A stretch of DNA of 64,000 nt from Acanthacorydalis orientalis. Lineage: Eukaryota > Arthropoda > Insecta > Megaloptera > Corydalidae. The DNA lies in the NCBI GenBank assembly GCA_034766995.1, contig CM068315.1, positions 21,867,844-21,931,843 of the forward strand. The letters are read 5' to 3'. Of the stretch, positions 53,820 through 64,000 are shown one piece after another (the first letter of the stretch is position 1; each line of letters begins with the position of its first letter). A program made the translations under genes and the position numbers. The notes below the pieces were generated by a model that worked only from the letters and a program-made list of their open reading frames with translations, ran no database searches and was not told where the DNA came from.

Positions 53820-56800
53820 CACAAAATATCCTTATAATGTACTCATATTTCGTGTTATTTCGATAAAAGTAACTTAGTTCTATATAATAATAGCGAAATC
53901 TTTCGGCAAATCTTGAGTCTGGTAGTTGAAAATCACGTTTATATGGAAAATATCACTATTTGAAGCGACAAAACGCGATTTTAGTGATAATTTCACAAAA
54001 TATCCCCATAATGTACACATATTTCGTGTTATTTCGATAAAAGTAACTTACTTCTATATAATAGTAGCAAAATCTTTCGGCAAATCTTGAGTCTGGTAGT
54101 TGAAAATCACGTTTATATGAAAAATATTGCTATTTGAAGCGACAAAAACGCGATTTTAGTGATAATTTCACAAAATATCCCGATAATGTAGACATATTTC
54201 ATGTTATTTCGATAAAACTAACTTAGTTCTATATAATAGTAGCAAAATCTTTCGGCAAATCTTGAGTCTGGTAGTTGAAAATCACGTTTATATGAAAAAT
54301 ATTGCTATTTGAAGCGACAAAAACGCGATTTTAGTGATAATTTCACAAAATATCACGATAATGTACACATATTTCGTGTTATTTCGATAAAAGTAACTTA
54401 GTTCTATATAATAGTAGCAAAATCTTTCGGCAAATCTTGAGTCTGGTAGTTGAAAATCACGTTTATATGAAAAATATTGCTATTTGAAGCGACAAAAACG
54501 CGATTTTAGTGATAATTTCACAAAATATTCCAATAATGTACACATATTTCGTGTTATTTCGATAAAAGTAACTTAGTTCTATATAATAGTAGCAAAATCT
54601 TTCGGCAAATCTTGAGTCTGGTAGTTGAAAATCACGTTTATATGAAAAATATTGCTATTTGAAGCGACAAAAACGCGATTTTAGTGATAATTTCACAAAA
54701 TATCCCAAAATGTACACATATTTCGTGTTATTTCGATAAAACTAACTTACTTCTATATAATAGTAGCAAAATCTTTCGGCAAATCTTGAGTCTGGTAGTT
54801 GAAAATCACGTTTATATGAAAAATATTGCTATTTGAAGCGACAAAAACGCGATTTTAGTGATAATTTCACAAAATATCACGATAATGTACACATATTTCG
54901 TGTTATTTCGATAAAAGTAACTTAGTTCTATATAATAGTAGCAAAATCTTTCGGCAAATCTTGAGTCTGGTAGTTGAAAATCACGTTTATATGAAAAATA
55001 TTGCTATTTGAAGCGACAAAAACGCGATTTTAGTGATAATTTCACAAAATATCACGATAATGTACACATATTTCGTGTTATTTCGATAAAACTAACTTAG
55101 TTCTATATAATAGTAGATAAATCTTTCGGCAAATCTTGAGTCTGGTAGATGAAAATCACGTTTATATGAAAAATAATGCTATTTGAAGCGACAAAACGTG
55201 ATTTTAGTGATAATTTCACAAAATATCCTTATAATGTACTCATATTTCGTGTTATTTCGATAAAAGTAACTTAGTTCTATATAATAATAGCGAAATCTTT
55301 CGGCAAATCTTGAGTCTGGTAGTTGAAAATCACGTTTATATGGAAAATATCACTATTTGAAGCGACAAAACGCGATTTTAGTGATAATTTCACAAAATAT
55401 CCCCATAATGTACACATATTTCGTGTTATTTCGATAAAAGTAACTTACTTCTATATAATAGTAGCAAAATCTATCGGCAAATCTTGAGTCTGGTAGTTGA
55501 AAATCACGTTTATATGAAAAATATTGCTATTTGAAGCGACAAAAACGCGATTTTAGTGATAATTTCACAAAATATCCCGATAATGTAGACATATTTCATG
55601 TTATTTCGATAAAAGTAACTTAGTTCTATATAATAGTAGCAAAATCTTTCGGCAAATCTTGAGTCTGGTAGTTGAAAATCACGTTTATATGAAAAATATT
55701 GCTATTTGAAGCGACAAAAACGCGATTTTAGTGATAATTTCACAAAATATTCCAATAATGTACACATATTTCGTGTTATTTCGATAAAAGTAACTTAGTT
55801 CTATATAATAATATCAAAATCTTTCGGCAAATCTTGAGTCTGGTAGTTGAAAATCACGTTTATATGGAAAATATTGCTATTTGAAGCGACAAAAACGCGA
55901 TTTTAGTGATAATTTCACAAAATATCCCGATAATGTACACATATTTCGTGTTATTTCGATAAAAGTAACTTACTTCTATATAATAGTAGCAAAATCTTTC
56001 GGCAAATCTTGAGTCTGGTAGTTGAAAATCACGTTTATATGAAAAATATTGCTATTTGAAGCGACAAAAACGCGATTTTAGTGATAATTTCACAAAATAT
56101 CCCGATAATGTACACATATTTCGTGTTATTTCGATAAAAGTAACTTAGTTCTATATAATAGTAGCAAAATCTTTCGGCAAATCTTGAGTCTGGTAGTTGA
56201 AAATCACGTTTATATGAAAAATATTGCTATTTGAAGCGACAAAAACGCGATTTTAGTGATAATTTCACAAAATATCACGATAATGTACACATATTTCGTG
56301 TTATTTCGATAAAAGTAACTTACTTCTATATAATAGTAGCAAAATCTTTCGGCAAATCTTGAGTCTGGTAGTTGAAAATCACGTTTATATGAAAAATATT
56401 GCTATTTGAAGCGACAAAAACGCGATTTTAGTGATAATTTCACAAAATATCCCGATAATGTACACATATTTCGTGTTATTTCGATAAAAGTAACTTAGTT
56501 CTATATAATAGTAGCAAAATCTTTCGGCAAATCTTGAGTCTGGTAGTTGAAAATCACGTTTATATGAAAAATATTGCTATTTGAAGCGACAAAAACGCGA
56601 TTTTAGTGATAATTTCACAAAATATCACGATAATGTACACATATTTCGTGTTATTTCGATAAAAGTAACTTACTTCTATATAATAGTAGCAAAATCTTTC
56701 GGTAAATCTTGAGTCTGGTAGTTGAAAATCACGTTTATATGAAAAATATCACTATTTTAAGCGACAAAAACGCGATTTTAGTGATAATTTCACAAAATAT

Positions 56801-58887
56801 TCCAATAATGTACACATATTTCGTGTTATTTCGATAAAAGTAACTTAGTTCTATATAATAGTAGCAAAATCTTTCGGCAAATCTTGAGTCTGGTAGTTGA
56901 AAATCACGTTTATATGAAAAATATTGCTATTTGAAGCGACAAAAACGCGATTTTAGTGATAATTTCACAAAATATCCCAAAATGTACACATATTTCGTGT
57001 TATTTCGATAAAACTAACTTACTTCTATATAATAGTAGCAAAATCTTTCGGCAAATCTTGAGTCTGGTAGTTGAAAATCACGTTTATATGAAAAATAATG
57101 CTATTTGAAGCGACAAAACGTGATTTTAGTGATAATTTCACAAAATATCCTTATAATGTACTCATATTTCGTGTTATTTCGATAAAAGTAACTTAGTTCT
57201 ATATAATAATAGCGAAATCTTTCGGCAAATCTTGAGTCTGGTAGTTGAAAATCACGTTTATATGGAAAATATCACTATTTGAAGCGACAAAACGCGATTT
57301 TAGTGATAATTTCACAAAATATCCCCATAATGTACACATATTTCGTGTTATTTCGATAAAAGTAACTTACTTCTATATAATAGTAGCAAAATCTTTCGGC
57401 AAATCTTGAGTCTGGTAGTTGAAAATCACGTTTATATGAAAAATATTGCTATTTGAAGCGACAAAAACGCGATTTTAGTGATAATTTCACAAAATATCCC
57501 CATAATGTAGACATATTTCATGTTATTTCGATAAAAGTAACTTACTTCTATATAATAGTAGCAAAATCTTTCGGTAAATCTTGAGTCTGGTAGTTGAAAA
57601 TCACGTTTATATGAAAAATATTGCTATTTGAAGCGACAAAAACGCGATTTTAGTGATAATTTCACAAAATATCCCGATAATGTACACATATTTCGTGTTA
57701 TTTCGATAAAAGTAACTTAGTTCTATATAATAGTAGCAAAATCTTTCGGCAAATCTTGAGTCTGGTAGTTGAAAATCACGTTTATATGAAAAATATTGCT
57801 ATTTGAAGCGACAAAAACGCGATTTTAGTGATAATTTCACAAAATATCCCGATAATGTAGACATATTTCGTGTTATTTCGATAAAAGTAACTTAGTTCTA
57901 TATAATAATATCAAAATCTTTCGGCAAATCTTGAGTCTGGTAGTTGAAAATCACGTTTATATGGAAAATATTGCTATTTGAAGCGACAAAAACGCGATTT
58001 TAGTGATAATTTCACAAAATATTCCAATAATGTACACATATTTCGTGTTATTTCGATAAAAGTAACTTACTTCTATATAATAGTAGCAAAATCTTTCGGC
58101 AAATCTTGAGTCTGGTAGTTGAAAATCACGTTTATATGAAAAATATTGCTATTTGAAGCGACAAAAACGCGATTTTAGTGATAATTTCACAAAATATCCC
58201 CATAATGTACACATATTTCGTGTTATTTCGATAAAAGTAACTTACTTCTATATAATAGTAGCAAAATCTTTCGGCAAATCTTGAGTCTGGTAGTTGAAAA
58301 TCACGTTTATATGAAAAATATTGCTATTTGAAGCGACAAAAACGCGATTTTAGTGATAATTTCACAAAATATCCCGATAATGTACACATATTTCGTGTTA
58401 TTTCGATAAAAGTAACTTAGTTCTATATAATAGTAGCAAAATCTTTCGGCAAATCTTGAGTCTGGTAGTTGAAAATCACGTTTATATGAAAAATATTGCT
58501 ATTTGAAGCGACAAAAACGCGATTTTAGTGATAATTTCACAAAATATCCCGATAATGTACACATATTTCGTGTTATTTCGATAAAAGTAACTTAGTTCTA
58601 TATAATAATAGCAAAATCTTTCGGCAAATCTTGAGTCTGGTAGTTGAAAATCACGTTTATATGGAAAATATCACTATTTTAAGCGACAAAAACGCGATTT
58701 TAGTGATAATTTCACAAAATATCCCAATAATGTACACATATTTCGTGTTATTTCGATAAAAGTAACTTAGTTCTATATAATAGTAGCAAAATCTTTCGGC
58801 AAATCTTGAGTCTGGTAGTTGAAAATCACGTTTATATGAAAAATATTGCTATTTGAAGCGACAAAAACGCGATTTTAGTGATAATTT

Positions 58888-59409
58888 CACAAAATATCCC
58901 AAAATGTACACATATTTCGTGTTATTTCGATAAAACTAACTTACTTCTATATAATAGTAGCAAAATCTTTCGGCAAATCTTGAGTCTGGTAGTTGAAAAT
59001 CACGTTTATATGAAAAATAATGCTATTTGAAGCGACAAAACGTGATTTTAGTGATAATTTCACAAAATATCCTTATAATGTACTCATATTTCGTGTTATT
59101 TCGATAAAAGTAACTTAGTTCTATATAATAATAGCGAAATCTTTCGGCAAATCTTGAGTCTGGTAGTTGAAAATCACGTTTATATGGAAAATATCACTAT
59201 TTGAAGCGACAAAACGCGATTTTAGTGATAATTTCACAAAATATCCCCATAATGTACACATATTTCGTGTTATTTCGATAAAAGTAACTTACTTCTATAT
59301 AATAGTAGCAAAATCTTTCGGCAAATCTTGAGTCTGGTAGTTGAAAATCACGTTTATATGAAAAATATTGCTATTTGAAGCGACAAAAACGCGATTTTAG
59401 TGATAATTT
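58888..59409 (+). repeat. H-A-B trimer (representative higher-order module)
   Basis: Three monomers of 173, 174 and 175 bp. H (58888-59060): CCCAAAATG, AAACTAAC, AAATAATGCT, four-A run, CGTG for CGCG. A (59061-59234): CCTTATAATGTACTCAT, AATAGCGAAATC, ATATGGAAAATATCAC, four-A run. B (59235-59409): CCCCATAATG, CTTACTTC. The same order occurs near 14.0, 17.0, 22.0, 24.8, 31.3, 36.2, 51.0, 57.0 and 62.0 kb, with variation in the third monomer. Confidence 0.85.
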
Positions 59410-60108
59410 CACAAAATATCACGATAATGTAGACATATTTCGTGTTATTTCGATAAAAGTAACTTAGTTCTATATAATAGTAGCAAAATCTTTCGGCAAA
59501 TCTTGAGTCTGGTAGTTGAAAATCACGTTTATATGAAAAATATTGCTATTTGAAGCGACAAAAACGCGATTTTAGTGATAATTTCACAAAATATCCCGAT
59601 AATGTACACATATTTCGTGTTATTTCGATAAAAGTAACTTAGTTCTATATAATAGTAGCAAAATCTTTCGGCAAATCTTGAGTCTGGTAGTTGAAAATCA
59701 CGTTTATATGAAAAATATTGCTATTTGAAGCGACAAAAACGCGATTTTAGTGATAATTTCACAAAATATCCTTATAATGTACTCATATTTCGTGTTATTT
59801 CGATAAAAGTAACTTAGTTCTATATAATAATAGCGAAATCTTTCGGCAAATCTTGAGTCTGGTAGTTGAAAATCACGTTTATATGGAAAATATCACTATT
59901 TGAAGCGACAAAACGCGATTTTAGTGATAATTTCACAAAATATCCCCATAATGTACACATATTTCGTGTTATTTCGATAAAAGTAACTTACTTCTATATA
60001 ATAGTAGCAAAATCTTTCGGCAAATCTTGAGTCTGGTAGTTGAAAATCACGTTTATATGAAAAATATTGCTATTTGAAGCGACAAAAACGCGATTTTAGT
60101 GATAATTT

Positions 60109-60983
60109 CACAAAATATCCCGATAATGTACACATATTTCGTGTTATTTCGATAAAAGTAACTTAGTTCTATATAATAGTAGCAAAATCTTTCGGCAAAT
60201 CTTGAGTCTGGTAGTTGAAAATCACGTTTATATGAAAAATATTGCTATTTGAAGCGACAAAAACGCGATTTTAGTGATAATTTCACAAAATATCCCGATA
60301 ATGTACACATATTTCGTGTTATTTCGATAAAAGTAACTTAGTTCTATATAATAGTAGCAAAATCTTTCGGCAAATCTTGAGTCTGGTAGTTGAAAATCAC
60401 GTTTATATGAAAAATATTGCTATTTGAAGCGACAAAAACGCGATTTTAGTGATAATTTCACAAAATATCCCGATAATGTACACATATTTCGTGTTATTTC
60501 GATAAAAGTAACTTAGTTCTATATAATAGTAGCAAAATCTTTCGGCAAATCTTGAGTCTGGTAGTTGAAAATCACGTTTATATGAAAAATATTGCTATTT
60601 GAAGCGACAAAAACGCGATTTTAGTGATAATTTCACAAAATATCCCGATAATGTACACATATTTCGTGTTATTTCGATAAAAGTAACTTACTTCTATATA
60701 ATAGTAGCAAAATCTTTCGGCAAATCTTGAGTCTGGTAGTTGAAAATCACGTTTATATGAAAAATATTGCTATTTGAAGCGACAAAAACGCGATTTTAGT
60801 GATAATTTCACAAAATATCCCGATAATGTACACATATTTCGTGTTATTTCGATAAAAGTAACTTAGTTCTATATAATAGTAGCAAAATCTTTCGGCAAAT
60901 CTTGAGTCTGGTAGTTGAAAATCACGTTTATATGAAAAATATTGCTATTTGAAGCGACAAAAACGCGATTTTAGTGATAATTT
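60109..60983. repeat. Run of five consensus monomers
   Basis: Monomers at 60109, 60284, 60459, 60634 and 60809 are identical to the reference apart from CTTACTTC for CTTAGTTC in the fourth. This is the most uniform stretch in the right half and the counterpart of the run at 8.7-11.5 kb. Confidence 0.85.
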
Positions 60984-63900
60984 CACAAAATATCCCGATA
61001 ATGTAGACATATTTCATGTTATTTCGATAAAACTAACTTAGTTCTATATAATAGTAGCAAAATCTTTCGGCAAATCTTGAGTCTGGTAGTTGAAAATCAC
61101 GTTTATATGAAAAATATTGCTATTTGAAGCGACAAAAACGCGATTTTAGTGATAATTTCACAAAATATCCTTATAATGTACTCATATTTCGTGTTATTTC
61201 GATAAAAGTAACTTAGTTCTATATAATAATAGCGAAATCTTTCGGCAAATCTTGAGTCTGGTAGTTGAAAATCACGTTTATATGGAAAATATCACTATTT
61301 GAAGCGACAAAACGCGATTTTAGTGATAATTTCACAAAATATCCCCATAATGTACACATATTTCGTGTTATTTCGATAAAAGTAACTTACTTCTATATAA
61401 TAGTAGCAAAATCTTTCGGCAAATCTTGAGTCTGGTAGTTGAAAATCACGTTTATATGAAAAATATTGCTATTTGAAGCGACAAAAACGCGATTTTAGTG
61501 ATAATTTCACAAAATATCCCGATAATGTAGACATATTTCATGTTATTTCGATAAAAGTAACTTACTTCTATATAATAGTAGCAAAATCTTTCGGCAAATC
61601 TTGAATCTGGTAGTTGAAAATCACGTTTATATGAAAAATATTGCTATTTGAAGCGACAAAAACGCGATTTTAGTGATAATTTCACAAAATATTCCAATAA
61701 TGTACACATATTTCGTGTTATTTCGATAAAAGTAACTTAGTTCTATATAATAATATCAAAATCTTTCGGCAAATCTTGAGTCTGGTAGTTGAAAATCACG
61801 TTTATATGGAAAATATCACTATTTTAAGCGACAAAAACGCGATTTTAGTGATAATTTCACAAAATATCACGATAATGTACACATATTTCGTGTTATTTCG
61901 ATAAAAGTAACTTAGTTCTATATAATAGTAGCAAAATCTTTCGGCAAATCTTGAGTCTGGTAGTTGAAAATCACGTTTATATGAAAAATATTGCTATTTG
62001 AAGCGACAAAAACGCGATTTTAGTGATAATTTCACAAAATATCCCAAAATGTACACATATTTCGTGTTATTTCGATAAAACTAACTTACTTCTATATAAT
62101 AGTAGCAAAATCTTTCGGCAAATCTTGAGTCTGGTAGTTGAAAATCACGTTTATATGAAAAATAATGCTATTTGAAGCGACAAAACGTGATTTTAGTGAT
62201 AATTTCACAAAATATCCTTATAATGTACTCATATTTCGTGTTATTTCGATAAAAGTAACTTAGTTCTATATAATAATAGCGAAATCTTTCGGCAAATCTT
62301 GAGTCTGGTAGTTGAAAATCACGTTTATATGGAAAATATCACTATTTGAAGCGACAAAACGCGATTTTAGTGATAATTTCACAAAATATCCCCATAATGT
62401 ACACATATTTCGTGTTATTTCGATAAAAGTAACTTACTTCTATATAATAGTAGCAAAATCTTTCGGCAAATCTTGAGTCTGGTAGTTGAAAATCACGTTT
62501 ATATGAAAAATATTGCTATTTGAAGCGACAAAAACGCGATTTTAGTGATAATTTCACAAAATATCACGATAATGTACACATATTTCGTGTTATTTCGATA
62601 AAAGTAACTTAGTTCTATATAATAGTAGCAAAATCTTTCGGCAAATCTTGAGTCTGGTAGTTGAAAATCACGTTTATATGAAAAATATTGCTATTTGAAG
62701 CGACAAAAACGCGATTTTAGTGATAATTTCACAAAATATCACGATAATGTACACATATTTCGTGTTATTTCGATAAAAGTAACTTAGTTCTATATAATAG
62801 TAGCAAAATCTTTCGGCAAATCTTGAGTCTGGTAGTTGAAAATCACGTTTATATGAAAAATATCGCTATTTGAAGCGACAAAAACGCGATTTTAGTGATA
62901 ATTTCACAAAATATCCCGATAATGTACACATATTTCGTGTTATTTCGATAAAAGTAACTTAGTTCTATATAATAGTAGCAAAATCTTTCGGCAAATCTTG
63001 AGTCTGATAGTTGAAAATCACGTTTATATGAAAAATATCGCTATTTGAAGCGACAAAAACGCGATTTTAGTGATAATTTCACAAAATATCCCCATAATGT
63101 ACACATATTTCGTGTTATTTCGATAAAAGTAACTTACTTCTATATAATAGTAGCAAAATCTTTCGGCAAATCTTGAGTCTGGTAGTTGAAAATCACGTTT
63201 ATATGAAAAATATTGCTATTTGAAGCGACAAAAACGCGATTTTAGTGATAATTTCACAAAATATCACGATAATGTACACATATTTCGTGTTATTTCGATA
63301 AAAGTAACTTACTTCTATATAATAGTAGCAAAATCTTTCGGCAAATCTTGAGTCTGGTAGTTGAAAATCACGTTTATATGAAAAATATTGCTATTTGAAG
63401 CGACAAAAACGCGATTTTAGTGATAATTTCACAAAATATCCCGATAATGTACACATATTTCGTGTTATTTCGATAAAAGTAACTTAGTTCTATATAATAG
63501 TAGCAAAATCTTTCGGCAAATCTTGAGTCTGGTAGTTGAAAATCACGTTTATATGAAAAATATTGCTATTTGAAGCGACAAAAACGCGATTTTAGTGATA
63601 ATTTCACAAAATATCCCGATAATGTAGACATATTTCGTGTTATTTCGATAAAAGTAACTTAGTTCTATATAATAATAGCAAAATCTTTCGGCAAATCTTG
63701 AGTCTGGTAGTTGAAAATCACGTTTATATGAAAAATATTGCTATTTGAAGCGACAAAAACGCGATTTTAGTGATAATTTCACAAAATATCCCGATAATGT
63801 ACACATATTTCGTGTTATTTCGATAAAAGTAACTTAGTTCTATATAATAGTAGCAAAATCTTTCGGCAAATCTTGAGTCTGGTAGTTGAAAATCACGTTT

Positions 63901-64000
63901 ATATGAAAAATATTGCTATTTGAAGCGACAAAAACGCGATTTTAGTGATAATTTCACAAAATATCACGATAATGTACACATATTTCGTGTTATTTCGATA

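Larger units (their letters stand above)
47719..64000. repeat. Satellite DNA array, 175-bp monomer, right of gap
   Basis: The same monomer continues in the same orientation to the window edge. This side is more uniform: most monomers match the consensus except at a few positions. The F type appears only twice (47.9 kb and 51.6 kb) and the G type not at all. The A type (CCTTATAATGTACTCAT) recurs at irregular multiples of the monomer: about 48064, 49111, 49810, 51206, 52605, 53830, 55227, 57149, 59071, 59770, 61169 and 62217. No other sequence is interspersed. Confidence 0.99.
51720..64000. repeat. Array domain 3: near-consensus with H-A-B trimers
   Basis: No F or G monomers. Mostly consensus and E-type monomers, broken by A-B pairs and by full H-A-B trimers at about 56966, 58888 and 62033; at about 55.06 kb an E-like monomer with AAATAATGCT and CGTG takes the H place. 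GTAGACATATTTCATG and ATTCCAATAATG variants are scattered. The types look more often recombined here than in domain 2. Confidence 0.8.

Noticed and set aside
1..64000. CRISPR array
   Set aside because: Whole 175-bp units repeat with no unique spacers of uniform length; no cas-like gene or leader.
1..64000. Bacterial or phage sequence, rRNA or histone tandem genes
   Set aside because: No coding density, no ribosome binding sites with frames, and no recognisable rRNA or histone motif; the 175-bp unit is too short for any of these.

Overview
The whole window is a single tandem repeat (satellite DNA) array. The basic unit is an AT-rich monomer of 175 bp (174 and 173 bp in some variants). It is repeated head to tail in one orientation from the first base to the last, roughly 365 copies. 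The only interruption is an assembly gap of 100 N at 47619-47718. Both window edges fall inside the array, so it is longer than 64 kb. I see no gene, RNA gene, transposon, CRISPR array or other unique sequence. The few open frames of 74-76 codons are chance readings of the monomer.

Kind of organism: a 64 kb, strictly head-to-tail, near-nucleosome-length, 71% AT satellite points to a eukaryotic nuclear chromosome, most likely centromeric or pericentromeric heterochromatin (inference). I do not recognise the monomer and cannot name the species. By hand count the consensus has 8 CpG in 175 bp, about twice expectation. That argues against a heavily CpG-methylated genome such as a vertebrate or most plants, and fits an invertebrate better, but this is weak evidence.

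Layout: (1) 1-11538 holds consensus-like monomers with scattered point variants, an 8-monomer tandem duplication (1-2798) and several 1.1 kb re-copied blocks. (2) 11539-51719, containing the gap, is a mosaic of strongly marked monomer types. These are called here F (altered half with AATTTTTCGG), G (TTATTTAAATAA), A (CCTTATAATGTACTCAT), H (CCCAAAATG), D (ATTCCAATAATG) and E (CACGATAATG). They are arranged in higher-order blocks that have been duplicated at 9-, 12-, 19- and about 81-monomer scale. (3) 51720-64000 is again closer to consensus. It lacks F and G but keeps a recurring H-A-B trimer, and part of it has an 11-monomer (1,922 bp) period.

The interest lies in the history of duplication. 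Several breakpoints can be placed to the base because the copies differ at diagnostic positions. Blocks of 5.7 kb lying 14.15 kb apart are almost identical. One monomer at 53645 is a visible hybrid between two types. Nothing here supports a new enzymatic or defence system. Comparisons were made by eye, so counts of differences are those I noticed, not an alignment result.
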